A stretch of DNA of 64,000 nucleotides from Nematopogon swammerdamellus (Eukaryota; Arthropoda; Insecta; Lepidoptera; Adelidae), in contig OX336338.1 of the NCBI GenBank assembly GCA_946902875.1, positions 12,391,971-12,455,970 on the forward strand, written 5' to 3'. Every line of letters begins with the position of its first letter. Position 1 is the first letter of the stretch. The notes under the pieces are model-generated. The model did not search any database. It was not told the origin of the DNA and was given only the letters and a program-made list of their open reading frames with translations. Shown piece by piece: positions 22,566 to 36,200 of the stretch. Both the position numbers and the translations under genes were made by a program.

Positions 22566-22617
22566 TTCATGCTGTTAGAACTAAATAATATACTAGATTT
22601 AGTTCTAACAGCATGAA
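22566..22617. repeat. Perfect 21-nt inverted repeat
   Basis: TCATGCTGTTAGAACTAAAT at 22567-22586 and its reverse complement at 22597-22616 (one more base pair outside), loop of 10 nt. It lies 45 bp after the larger palindrome. Confidence 0.85.
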
Positions 22618-23090
22618 TTTTGGAAGTGAAAACTTCTTTAGCGGCGCTTGGCACTTTTTTTGGAAGGGTAACAATTTTTAAACTCGCTTCAGATCTGATT
22701 CGCGTCAGATCCGTAGCCTGTTATTATTTAAAATGTAACCTTAAGTCATTGCATTAAGGGTAAAGTTACGAGTGGCTCGGGATCAATTCTGTTCGTCTCT
22801 CAGTGACAGTAAAGCCGAAAGCGAATCAAGGGAATCCGATATTCGTTTGGTCGTTTATGTGATTTTGTGGCTCAATGGTAAGAGTGTAGGATTTGTATTT
22901 TTTGACCTTGGGTTCGAATCCCTCAACATTTTTTCGGTTATTTTTTTCTTTTGTTTTCTTTTTTAAGCAATGTTACGGTGTTTAAATTTTTTTAGGGTGT
23001 TTAGTTTTTTTTATAACCACCTAAGAATTATTTTCGGAAATACAAAACAGTTTTCACTTCTGCCGGCACTCCCGGAGTGCAACTGAGGCT
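22618..23090 (+). mobile_element. CTTCTTTAGCGGC repeat containing a tRNA-like stretch
   Basis: Ends match 4785-4950 (GAAAACTTCTTTAGCGGC and GGCACTCCCGGAGTGCAACTG). Between them, 22863-22925 holds GTGGCTCAATGGTAAGAG (A-box-like) and GGGTTCGAATCCC (B box), but the arms pair poorly, so it is tRNA-derived rather than a working tRNA gene. Confidence 0.55.
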
Positions 23091-23214
23091 TTTTTTTATA
23101 TTATGTTTCTTTAGCCGCGTTATGAAAATGGGGAATAAACGAGATAAAACGTCTTCGTTATCGTCATCCCAGACAAATTATTTGTTTGTAGGTATTGTAC
23201 GGTGCTCCCCGATA

Positions 23215-23480
23215 GATAAACGGAGAGAGGAGAAGAGGAGAGAGGAAGACAGAGAGAGGGGTCAGTGAGGAAGAAAGGGGGGAGGGGTGAGGGAAGAAAT
23301 ATAACCTCTAACGCGCGTAGATAATACACACACTAATTTTTTTAAATAGTATTCTTCTTTAGATCGCTGCGGGTGCGTGCAAGAAGATAATGGCTACGAA
23401 ACCCGGGGGGAGTGAGAGGAAGTGGGTGAGAGATCGTGAGATAGGGGGGAGAGAGGGGGAGATAGAAGGAGATTAGGATT
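23215..23480 (+). repeat. Purine-rich (GA/GGA) low-complexity tract
   Basis: Two runs of GAGAGAGG/GGGGAG words on the plus strand, at 23221-23300 and 23405-23475, around an ordinary stretch. Possible triplex-forming or GAGA-factor-type sequence; function unknown. Confidence 0.6.
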
Positions 23481-24095
23481 TGTTTAACGCCAAAGAAGGC
23501 ACACACGCACGCATTTTTTTATCTCACTCGCGCTCCATCTTCGAAATGTCGATGTCTTAGTGAAAACTGTGCGAGAATGATAATAATATAATCATCTTAA
23601 TGCTGCTCGGATGGTTTCACATTGATAAAAGTTCTGGAAATTCTGGTGGGGCTTAAAGATAAGTGCTCAAACTCTCTGCCCCGCGGGCGTTTTTCGCTTT
23701 TCCCAAAATAACGAACCCGGCAGACAAACGATGATGGAGCTCTCGTAAGATTTGAAGATTACAATATTTTAGACTAGCCGTATCACGGTAGTTTTTTGGC
23801 TGAGCCAGGATTGAATAAAGCCCTTTACTTTAATAACCTAATAACAATGACTACCACTTGTTATAACTATTATTATTACCTATATACCTATGCAGAAATA
23901 TTAATGTATGTGCGTGCGTGTATCGATACTCTGGGTGCAAAAGGCGAACTTGTTGCAGCAATTCTTCCTGTCAACCTTGTAAAAGGCAACCAGGCTTTCA
24001 TACATCAAGGTGTGTCACACGTATAGTCACTTTAGAATTGACTGACGTTGAACAACATAAAAAGCAATACTTAAATACTGCATACGTCTGTGCAG

Positions 24096-24259
24096 GTATT
24101 CATGGCAGCTGCGCACGCGCTGCAGGACTCGGGCAAGCTGCTCGTGCTGGACACAGAGCGGTTGTTCTCCAATATCCCTGACGTGCTCAACTCAAGTCTT
24201 TACTTCTGGGACACAGCCATCTACCCCATGGTCTCGCAGGCCACCAATAACCAGACCAA
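24096..24259 (+). CDS. PLEKHG5: Exon A: DH domain, block 1/2 linker and helix
   Basis: First exon of the gene found in the window. The acceptor is TGTGCAG ending at 24095 and the donor is GTATTT at 24260. It encodes 54 codons plus two bases, starting VFMAAAHALQ and including ERLFSNIPDV, a hallmark of DH conserved region 2 in PLEKHG5. It starts in phase 0, so the missing upstream exon (the WELL-type DH block 1) must end in phase 0. The GC content is well above the flanks. Confidence 0.9.
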
Positions 24260-27200
24260 GTATTTATTATCTTTTTATTATGAACACAAATATGTAAAAT
24301 ATTAGAAACCAGCCAAGTACTAGTCGGAATCGCGCACCGAGGTTTTCGTACCACCACGTTTTTATTATTTGTTGTTTAATTTAGAGTTCGCGCTATAATC
24401 ACACCAAGTTTGACGTTTATATGTATAATCGTTTTTAAGATTGATTCAAAATAAAAAAACAGTTTTTCTTGTATGGGGATCTTCCCTTAGTTTTTTATTT
24501 TTGTTCTTTGTATTTTTTATTATATCTTAGTATATCCGCCATAATAACACAAATTCTGTGACCACCAGCTACCTATTACGGTTCAAAAGATACAGTCCTC
24601 GGACGGACAAACAGGTGGCGGCGGCGGCGTAAGCGTTGTTATAGGCTTCCGTACGGATACGGAAACCTAAAAATATGAATCCTTAAAATCATTTTTGAGC
24701 TTCTAGGATGCACTGGCTTTTGCCTAAACGATTTGACCACCTGGATGATTGCAGATACAACACAGACCTCATGTACCCCGGCTTCTTTGCGTTCCGGGAG
24801 ATCTTCGGTCCATACGAGCGGTACGTGAGCGAGCAGAACAGCGGGATCGACTACCTGCGCTCGCTGCAGGGCAATGCCGACTTCACCACCTACCTCAACT
24901 GGTGTCACCGCCAGAAGACTTGCAAGCGGTACCGATGCGCTATTATCACTTCTGTTTTATTATTATTTTTAATGTTTTTAGTTGTCTACATAAGAAAAGA
25001 ATATAAAGCTTCCAACTGCTAGTTGGACTCTCGTACCATCACACAATATATTTGTATTATGTAGGTATGTACAAAAATAACTTAGTTTTGTAAAATCACG
25101 AAACGCCTAAATAACTAACACAAGTCTACTACTACAGCAGACTACAGTCTACACAAGACTACTACAGTCAAACAAATTTGACTTTCAGGCATTCGTGTAC
25201 TTGAAATATACAAAAATATATTTATTATATGACATAACTAAAAAGCCGCCAAGTGCCAGTAGGACACGCGCACGCGCACCGAGTATCGCCATGTCATGGT
25301 CAGCGCCACTCACGCCATCTATGGCGTGTTTTATGAAATGCTTCATACTCGTATTAGTTCAAATTCATGATTAGTTAAAATGCTTCATACAATTTTCGGT
25401 ACATGGCGTGCATACACTTTTTAGTTTCTTGTATGGGGACACCCGTAAATTTTTAACTTTTTGTTATTTTTTTTTATTTGTTGTTATATCGGCCATAATA
25501 ACACATATTCTGTGAAAATTTCAACGGGCTACCTATTACGGTTCAAGAGATACAGCACTCGGACAGACGGACAGACAGGCAGACGGCGTAGGCTTAGTAA
25601 TAGGGTCCCGTACGACGGATACGGAAACCTAAAAACTACTAAGGAGTGGTTGAAACAAACACCCGCTGAGTGAACCCCACGTCATAGAAACGATAGCGGC
25701 AGATATTGGCAAACTACCTATTACATATAGCTTCTTCCCAATAATATACCAAATATCATAGGTATAGGTACACTAACAAAATTAAAAACGAGACTTAGAT
25801 ATTTGATTGATATCACAGTAGCATCAGCCATCAGTGTGAGTCTCAAAATGTAGGATGATGTACTTGTAGGATTCGGGAGTAATTTATCGAACATGACTCC
25901 CAAATCCTCCTTCAAAGTGTGAAATTGAAATACATACCTATATACCACACGCTTTATCCTGGAAATCGGGATAAGCAGAGTAGTCGGTGTTGTGCTGCGA
26001 GTACTTTTAAATTACAGCACAACACCGACCACCACATTTGGCAAAGTATTAGGACAAGATAACTATCAAGCAGCAAGTAAGGAAAGAAGACCCACTTCTT
26101 GCTTGACTCGGTGGAAGGACCGTGCCAAGGTGAGAGGTGGCTATCCTGTCGCCCTTATGCATGACATCTTGTTCTTATCCCTTAGTCGCATTTTACGACG
26201 TGCCCAGGGAGAGATACAGTGGGGCTATTTTATTTTCAAGGACCGACCCCACACGGTACGTGAGTGAAATTGAGTGTCATGAATATGAGAAATAGTCTTT
26301 TTTTTTGAGAATTAAAATGAATTTGTTTATAAAATATACAGTATCATCAGCGTAAACAAGGAAATAGTAAGCATGAAAACATGCACTAACGACGTTTAAA
26401 AATGAGATAAAAATAATACTTGCACCTGTATGTTACTCATTATCTGAAATGTTCAACCTAGCGAATAGGCTAACTTTCTTTTAAGTTCACACTAACGAAC
26501 ATGAAAAAGCCAGGCCTATTTAAGATAATTAGGTACTTAGATACACAATTCAGATTGTGCCTGTGTGTCTGTCATTTAATCATAAATATTTAATTACTTC
26601 AAAGTTAGAATATTCTCGATATGCCCACACATCGCGGAGCTCTTCTTCCCACTAAAAAGCTGACAGCTAATGACCCCAGTAACGGCCACGAAGCACGCAA
26701 TATGAGTACCAATTTGTGAGGTTTCATCATCTAAATTGCCTTCCTGTATTCATGGCTGGAAATGGGAAGAAATTAGCATTAGGGCAATTTTCGAAGACCG
26801 TGCTTAGGACCTTCGTAACACCGGGTGCGTCGTCCGCTGTACGTACCTATGTGATTCACGTGCTTTTAATTTTTAATTCAGATGAATTAGGGATAAATCT
26901 AAATAAAAATAAGTGTGTTTGTGTGGTTGGTGTGGCTTTAAAAAAAGGGAGAATGAAGTACATACTTACTCCTTGAAACGAAAAAAAAAACTAATACGAA
27001 ATGAATGAACAGAAACTCCTCTTCTTTACGAACTTCTTTTATAACATTTCCTATCAAAATTCCCCTATCAGTTTTATATCTTCAATCACTCCCACATCTC
27101 TGTATAATATTTATTTCAGCGCAATTAATTAGAAAAAAACAAATTAGTCCTTTGTTTTTTTTTATTTAAGTCATTCCAGAGGCCATAAATGTGAAGATGT

Positions 27201-30200
27201 TTGCAGCGGTCGTCACCGCGATTCAGACATTATTAGTTTTAGGTGCTCAGGATGAAGAGTTATTTTTAAGTTTAGAAAAAGATAAATTAAGTATGATAAT
27301 CTAAAGAGTTTTTATGTTTAAACATGAAATAACATTTAATAAACGTTTACTGGAATATACTCATTCTCACTACTTTTTGAACGCCGCCGCAGGTGTATTT
27401 AAATCCAATTAAACTTACCACGAACAACTAAAGAAACATATAGGTAATATTGATAGAGACTGTCAATAGAAAATGCCGTAAGCTGTTTGGATTGGTAGTC
27501 AGTCAGCATTTAGGTATATGTCCACTGCTGGACATACCCTCTCAAATTTTTCTCCAGGCCTTTCGGCATTCAGCGGTATGGAAGCACTAATTGCCTCCGA
27601 CGTACTTTATGTCGTCGTGCCACCTGGCGGGCGGTCTTTCCACACCCCGTTTCCATGTCCACGGCCGCCAGTGTAAGACTCATTTACTCGCACGGGCGTC
27701 CTCTCGTCGGCTGACATGCCCAGTCCACCGCCATTTGAGCTTAGCCACACGGTGGTCAAATGTCGACTACTGTGGTGCATCAACGGATTGCCTCGTTACG
27801 CATCGTATCTCGTAGCGATATTCCCAGCATGGCTTGCTCCATTGCTCGCTGGGAAACTTTCAGCTAATTTTTACTGCACTGAATTTGTAGGAATAGGTGA
27901 AATGATTGCGGGGTTGTCGGTGATATACGCAAAAATATTTAATGCGAACCGTAACATTTTGGTACAGTGCGCACAAAAAGTGGCGACTCTGTTCTCATCT
28001 TAGATCCCTCTTCCTGGAATGGACTCTCCTAACGTCTTCTTCAAAGTCAGTGTTTAAAGTAATGCACTTTCGCAGGCTTCAACTGGCAGACATCTTGGTG
28101 AAGCCGATGCAAAGACTTACGAAATACAGCCTCATCCTGCGGCGCATCATCACATACACGACCGATGAAGAAGAGAAGGCCACTCTGATGGCCATGGTGC
28201 GTACTTGTTGTCTTGCATTCTTTTATTTTACATTTAATACTGAAAGAATTTATATTATTGAATAATTTTACATAATTATTTGGCATATACATTATACACA
28301 TTTAACTTAGTTGTATACAAGCATAGTGTGCTATTTAGCATGAAATCGAAATGAATAAAACGAAAGTGATACCATTAACGTATAAATATGCTAAGATTAT
28401 ATGCAATACCAATATAACTAAAAACTAAACTATTAAAAAAATTAAGAGACAGAATAGAATACAAAACCGGTCAAGTGTTAAACTCACACGCCAAGCGAGG
28501 ATTCATTATCAATCAATAATATCGTCTTAAGTACCTACATTAATCGTTTTTGTTCGCGGTTTCGCTTGCGTGAAGTTCAGGTTTAGAAAATACCGAAGTA
28601 AATCATAGGACGAAGGAAACTTTGATACAGCATAGAAGTAACAGTTTTCATACGTATACGTATTTTCTCGATTCGAAGCAAGCAAGTCTTCGATGGCGAG
28701 GTTTATCGTTTACCTGAACGCAGCTCGGCCTTCGGCCTCGCCCTTAATTACTTACTTTCTTATTTCGAGCGAAGCCGACGCTATATGTAACTAAATATTT
28801 TCAGTGCATAACCCGTTTAACTGTTATCTTTTTAGGATTTAGTTCACAAAAGATTCATTTTCATGTGGTTCGGAAAGAATAATTTGTCATGTACAGTTAT
28901 CCACGCGGACGAATTATATAATTGTCACGGGCAACATAATACCTTAGTAAATTTATATTGAAATTGAAATTTGTGAGCCAAGTACACATCTTCGGGGGAA
29001 GGAAATATTTTTTGGTATAGGTATCATTTTGGAAAATAACCGGTGTTAGGGTAGGTAATATAATACAACTATAAAAAATACAAAATTAAATATAAACGTT
29101 TTCGGGTTTACCCATTACTAAAACTCAGACAGACAGCCAGACAGATGTTGCGCTTTATATTAGCAGAGACTCAAAGATACCAACCAACTTTTATTTTAGT
29201 TCTGGACTGAGTTTCTCTCAAAAATTTTCCTACTCAGTATGAACAAATTTCCTCCGGCATGGGTTTAGATTTCACTCTATATAAAAAAAAGTACTAAACA
29301 TATGATTATCACTATATTTTTTTGTAATTTTAGCGTAATCTAGCGATATTTTTTTTACAGAATTTTGGAATTTTCGCAGCTAAGTTGGGGAGTGTGGGAC
29401 ATAGGGTCTTTTGCCATATGTTTATAAAATTACCTAATAAAATGTGATCTAAAAATGAAAATATTTCTGATATTCTCAAAATAAGCCATTCACACTAATA
29501 TGCCAGGGTATGCCACATACCCAATCCTATATAAGCGTGTTCCAGACCGACATTATTTTGTATAAGGTCCGGTTTCTCACAGTTTTAACCATAATACCCC
29601 TAGACAAGCCATCAGCAGGTACCTATAGCAAGCTACTCGTGTACTTACAGATGTACCTAAAAAAATCGCTCCAAGTCTCGTCTAAATAATTTTCAAGAAA
29701 CAGGGGCAGGTAAAAATAAACTCCTTAAATTTCTCCTCTCTTGTTTTCGCTACGTCATTGACAGAAGAGGCCTAAATGGGGAGGTTCGGGCAGATTATTT
29801 TCCCGAGTGCGCTCGATCGAACCTAATGGGTTCCGCATTCTTCAAGTGGATGAGATGAGAGTCTGCGTGTAACCCGCAGAACAGACCTATACCTACATCC
29901 TGCGACGATATGCAAACGTAAAAATGGAATTGTGTATTTCTTAACAAGATTTAGCTCCGATTCCGATTTCGAAGCGCCTTCATTTAACAAATCATTCACG
30001 TAATGAGATCTGATCTCGATGCCCGTAGGTCGTACTTTATTCCCTGAAACGTTGTCCTAATGAGTACGACAGACATAACAAGGAAGCTTAGGTTAGGTTA
30101 ATGTTAGAAAATAGAAGAACGATGCCTGGCACAAAGATTCCGGTGTACCAATTTATTATATATACGCCTCCCTCGCTGCTAGATGCGGTGTAACAATTTG

Positions 30201-33200
30201 ACCCGCGCTATACTAAGCTGACGTCGCGCGCTATCTGACCCCAGTCGAGTTTTAGTCGACTGATAGACCCGTTAGAAAGAAACAAAGAAGAAGAAAGAAA
30301 TAATGTTTATTTTGCCTACTTTAAAAGTACATCATGGATGGATGGTGTTGAAAAGAAGAGAAAAATGGATCTGGCACAACCTATGCCGCGGCCGGCGACT
30401 CACCAGCTCGGTACTGAGGCAGTGTGTGCGTGTCACTCAGTTATTACCCGACTACGGCGAAGCAAAAAGGAGGGTTATGTGTTTGACCGGTATGTATGTA
30501 TGTATGTATGTATGTATGTATGTATGTATGTTCATCTGTTCCCTCATAACTTCTAAACTACTTATCACAATTTGACAAATGAGGTATCGTTGAAAGCGTC
30601 TTGATCGTCCGCTGGTTATAGGCTATGTGACGTCACACAAAATTGACTATGGCGCCCTCTAGATGACAAAAAGTCATGCTCTAAAAAAAAATTTTTTTTT
30701 AATGATGCCGTGTTGGGTATCAAATGAAAGGGCTTAATTAGCACATTTCAAAAATATATATATTGTTAGCTATTGCTTTCGGATTTGCTTGCATGCACCC
30801 GATAATTGGTAATAATTTCTAAATAAAATATAAAATCAGGCCTCATTCCATACATATATACATACATATCACACACGCTGAATCCCGACAATCGGGGTAA
30901 GCAGAGTAATCGGTGTTGTGCTGCAAGAACTCTTGTCAATTACAGCACAACACCGACCACCACGTTTCGCAAAGGATTCGAACAAGATTAAATCGATCAA
31001 GCAGCAAGTATGGCACGAAGACCCACCTGCTGCATGACTCGGTGGAAGTACCGTGCCAAGGTGAGAGGTGGCGAGCCTGTCGCCCTTTAGCACGGCATCT
31101 TGTCCTTATCCCTTAGTCGCCTTTTACGACATGCATGGGGAGAGATGCAGTGGGGATATTCTTTTTAAGTATCGACCCCACACGGTACTCGGCCTCATTC
31201 CAAACCTACCCAAATACATCCTACTTAAAACCATCTTAATATTATAAACGCGAAAGTTTGTAAATGAGTTGCGTTCAGGAAGACGATAAACCTACTCAAA
31301 GAAAATAAGTAACTAAGGGCGAGGCAGAAGGCCGAGCTGCGTTCAGGAAGTAGATAAACCTTCTTAAAGACAGTTAGTAACTGAGGGCGAGGCCGAAGGC
31401 CGAGCTGCGTTCGGGAAGACTATAAACCTTCTCGAAGAAAGTAAGTAATAAAGGGCGAGGCCGAGGGCCGAGCTGCGTTCAGGAAGACGATAAACTTTCT
31501 CGAAGACAGTAAGTAACTATGGGCGAGGCCGAAGGCCGAGCTGCGTTCAGGAAGAGGATAAACCATCTTTAAGAAAGTAAGTAACTAAGGGCGAGGCCGA
31601 AGGCCGAGCTGCGTTCAGGAAGAGGATAAACCATCTTTAAGAAAGTAAGTAACTAAGGGCGAGGCCGAAGGCCGAGCTGCGTTCGGGAAACCTAAACATT
31701 CTCGAAGAAAGTAAGTAACAACAGGCGAGGCCGAAGGCCGAGCTGCGTTCAGGAAGAGGATAAACTTTTTTGAAGACATTAAGTAACTATGGGCGAGGCC
31801 GAAGGCCGAGCTGCGTTCAGGAAGAGGATAACCTTTTCGAAGAAAGTAAGTAACAGAGGGCGAGTCAGAAGATCGAGCTGCGTTCAGGAAGACTATAATC
31901 ATCTCGAAGAAAGTAACTTCTTAGCTACTTATTTCGAAAAATAATTATCCTCTTCCTGAACGCATCTCGCCCTTCGGCCTCGTCCATAGTTACTTACTGT
32001 CTACGAGAAGGTTTATAGTCTTCCCGAACGCAGCTCGGCCTTCGGCCTCTCCCTTAGTTACTTACTGTTTACGAGAAGGTTTATAGTCTTCCCGAACGCA
32101 GCTCGGTCTTCGGCCTCGCCCTTTTTTAATTACTTTCTTAAAGATGGTTTATCCTCTTCATGAACGCAGCTCGGCCTTCGGCCTCTCCCATATACTTACT
32201 GTCTTCGATCACTGTACTCGCAAGAGTGCAGGTAGTAGACGTCTGGATTTTGTAGCCGAAAGGCTGGTATCTCTGGACGTCGATAAACAAAACGTAAATC
32301 AACAACAAATGATAGTAAAGGAGGTTGTCTTCGAGAAAGTTTATCATCTTCCTGAACGCAGCTCGGCCTTCGGCCTCGCCCTTTGTTACTTACTTTCTTC
32401 GAGAAGGTTTATAGTCTTCCCGAACGCAGTTTGGCCTTCGGCCTCGCCCTCAGTTACTTACTTTCTTAAAGATGGTTTATCCTCTTCATGAACGCAGCTC
32501 GGCCTTCGGCCTCTCCCATATACTTACTGTCTTCGAGAAAGTTTATCATCTTCCTGAACGCAGCTCGGCCTTCGGCCTCGCCCTTTGTTACTTACTTTCT
32601 TCGAGAAGGTTTATAGTCTTCCCGAACGCAGCTCGGCCTTCGACCTCGCCCTCAGTTACTTACTTTCTTAAAGATGGTTTATCCTCTTCCTGAACGCAGC
32701 TCGGCCCTCGGCCTCGCCCATAGTTACTTACTGTCTTCGAAAAAGTTTATCGTCTTCCTGAACGGAGCTCGGCCTTCGGCCTCGCCCTTTGTTACTTACT
32801 TTCTTCGAGAAGGTTTATAGTCTTCCCGAACGCAGCTCGGCCTTCGACCTCGCCCTCAGTTACTTACTTTCTTAAAGATGGTTTATCCTCTTCCTGAACG
32901 CAGCTCGGCCTTCAGCCTCGCCCATAGTTACTTACTGTCTTCGGGAAAGTTTATCGTCTTCCTGAACACAGCTCGGCCTTCGGCCTCGCCCTTTGTTACT
33001 TACTTTCTTCGAGAAGGTTTATAGTCTTCCCGAACGCAGCTCGGCCTTCGGCCTGGCCCTCAGTTACTTACTTTCTTAAAGATGGTTTATCCTCTTCCTG
33101 AACGCAGCTCGGCCTTCGGCCTCGCCCATGGTTACTTACTGTCTTCGGGAAGGTTTATAGTCTTCCCGAACGCAGCTCGGCCTTCGGCCTCGCCCTCAGT

Positions 33201-36200
33201 TACTTACTTTCTTAAAGATGGTTCATCCTCTTCCTGAGCGCCGCTCGGCCTTCGGCCTCGCCCATAGTTGCTTACTTTCTTCGAGAAAGTTTGTCGTCTT
33301 CCTGAACGCAGCTCGGCCTTCGGCCTCGCCCTTTGTTACTTACTTTCTTCGAGTCGGTTTATCGTTTACCTGAACCCAGCTTGCCCTTATGGACTATGGT
33401 ACACATGTTAAAATTATAAAACAGTAAAACCTAAACAAACAAAACATGTAAAACGGCTCTGCAAATACTTTATCACGAAGTTATATCCCCAAAATAATTA
33501 AAATAAAAAATAAGTTCAAAAACTAAAACCCGACTACTGAAAAATCACGCTCTAAAAAGTATGAAACAAGAAAATATTCTCATCTGAAATTGTTATGTAC
33601 AAACTATTCAATATATTATCGTCTATTAAATAAACAACTCACACGTAATATATTTTAATGTATTTAATAAATATTCATAGTGTTGTTCAGAGGATAGCCG
33701 TGGTCGTATGCCACTTTGCCCTATAGGGTAGGTGGCATACGACCACGGCTATCCTCTGAATAACACTATGAATATTTATTAAATACATTAAAATATATTA
33801 CGTGTGAGTTGTTTATTTAATAGACGATAATATATTGAATAGTTTGTACATAACAATTTCAGATGAGAATATTTTCTTGTTTCATACTTTTTAGAGCGTG
33901 ATTTTTCAGTAGTCGGGTTTTATTTAAAAATATAAGAATTTGAGAGGCAAGACACGGTAACTTAATGTGTAACTAAATATTTATAATCGATCAAATACAG
34001 TTCTACTATAATACTTATTGACTATAATACTAATCTTTCTATGTACAAAACCTAGTGATCTTAATACTAAAATTTGCAATCATACAAGACTTACTACTAA
34101 TTAATACTAATTCTTATAACACACTACTTAATACTAATTCTAATAATACACGCACACATATACCCCAATACGTTCACACATACATATACTTATACTTATA
34201 GCTATACACCTCTATATCACACAATTACCTGTTCAATTGGGAGGAAAGTGATATCTAAGGGGGCCACGGACGGCGCGGCGGCCCTTGATTGCTGCTTGTG
34301 AGGGTGTTTGTATAGTGAGCCATATCCTTTATGGTTTCCTAGGAGATATCTCTTCACGTTTACTTTAAACACGCCTCTCTTTTGTATGGACGTTATTGGG
34401 GGAGGTAGATCGTTCCAGCATCGTGATGCTGCATATTTGAAGCACCCTCCGAATGCAGCACCACGATGTCTGGGAATGGCCAGTAGTTTCCCCACAGCTC
34501 TCGTGCCGTAACTATGTGTATCTGACAGCCAAGATAGTTTTTCGTAAAGAGTTTTCGGGCATATATTATTAACGACAGAGTGAACCAGGCACGAGAGTTC
34601 TGAGTTCTGAAATTTGGTCAAAAAAGTATTGTGAAATTTGTATCTGACAGCCAAGATAGTTTTACGTAAAGAGTTTTCGGGCATATATTATTAACGACAG
34701 AGTGAACCAGGCACGAGAGTTCTGAGTTCTTACATTTGGTCAAAAAAGTATTGTGAACTTTTTTTTTAACCATAAGTATTGGCCAAACTGCTTTAAACAT
34801 GTAGGTGACAATTTATTTGCCCCGATTATTACTTATCCTTACCTATAATAAAAGCCAACGTCTGCTTTCTGTCTGAGTGACTGTCTGTCCGCTTATAACT
34901 CGAGAACCACTGAACCGATTTTAATAAAACAAAATTCTACGGATAGCTTGATTCTTCCCATCAACTATAGGCTACTTACTGTCACGCTAAATAGCTTATG
35001 AGGTTAGGCAGAGAAGTCAAATATGAGAGCGGGCGGAGCCGCGGGCACAGCTTGTTAGCTTATAAAGCTGACATCTTAATCAAACAATAAAAGTATCTAT
35101 CATACCTTACATTAACACTTATCACCATCCTCCTTTACACAAAACACCAACCCCACCTTCACACATACAGGTAGGTACAAACTTCATATCTCGCCTGTAA
35201 GATCATCTCACACCATCCATACTACCCCTACCCCACCCAGTTCGGGTGCAATAAAAAAATAAAACAATAATGAAGGTATGGGTTTTTTTGGCTCTAGACT
35301 TATGAAAAGTGTTTTCGTTCAAATTAAACTGTCCCCCTTAACAATATTTTATAGACAACGTAAACTACAATATTATGTTTCATCAGATAGAAATGATGGT
35401 TAATAAAACATTCTTGTTTCCTATCGGTAAGCGCATTGATTCTAAAAAACAATTTAGAAAAAATCGAGGAAAAGATGTAAAAGTGTGCGTGATATGACCC
35501 GCACGTCATTATGGGTAATATTACGCGTGTGCCACTGAATAAAACGCACTAAGTGCCACTTTGTGACACCATATTGTTCCATATCCAAGCACCTCTCCGG
35601 CAAATGCCGATAATTTTAAGATGGTTACATACATATTGTATGTATACATATTTGCATGTATGTGTGTACTTATAGTTAACATGACAAATAAGTATTTTGC
35701 ACAATAAGTCTACCTATTACGTCTTCGGTAAGACTCTTTTAAGACCATTATTAAGTAGACCAGCCAAATACAGGATTTTTGCAGAAAATTCGATTTCGAT
35801 TTTCGATTCGGAACTAATATATATCTATACATATAATAAAATCGTAAAGGTAAGAAAGTCTGTACATTGAATGTATTCGGAAAAAAACTAGCCAGGGTGG
35901 CTTAAAATGAGATACTGAACATGTTAGAACAGTTTTTAAAATTTTTGTTTGTTTGTTTGTCTGTACGCGCATCACGCAAAAACCACTGAACGGAATTAGA
36001 CGAAACTTTGTATAGTGGCAGTTTATATGCCGGAATAACATAATAAATAAAAAAAATATAATAAAAATTAAAATTATTAAAAATATCATTGCGCATTTGA
36101 AATCACGTAGTCCAAAGTAAAGGTTTCTTGATTATTTAAAGTAAAGGTAAAAACAAATGTCATGTTGACAACGGAGAACTGTCATCTCGACGTGAGCTGG

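Noticed and set aside
23796..24026. Plus-strand frame just upstream of exon A as a preceding exon
   Set aside because: Its translation does not resemble DH block 1, there is no donor in the right phase, and exon A's own acceptor at 24094-24095 is good.
30303..30575. Frame ending in a run of Met-Tyr-Val-Cys
   Set aside because: The run is the TATG microsatellite translated; the rest is interspersed repeat.
32219..32326. Insert in array 1 as a skipped RhoGEF exon
   Set aside because: Exons C and D already join in phase and align without a gap to the PLEKHG5 DH domain; the insert has no splice sites and has a target duplication.
32144..32693. Repeated open frames (FGLALCYLLSSRR-type translations) through satellite array 1
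   Set aside because: The frames follow the repeat unit, occur on both strands, and translate satellite DNA; there is no start context, splice site or domain.
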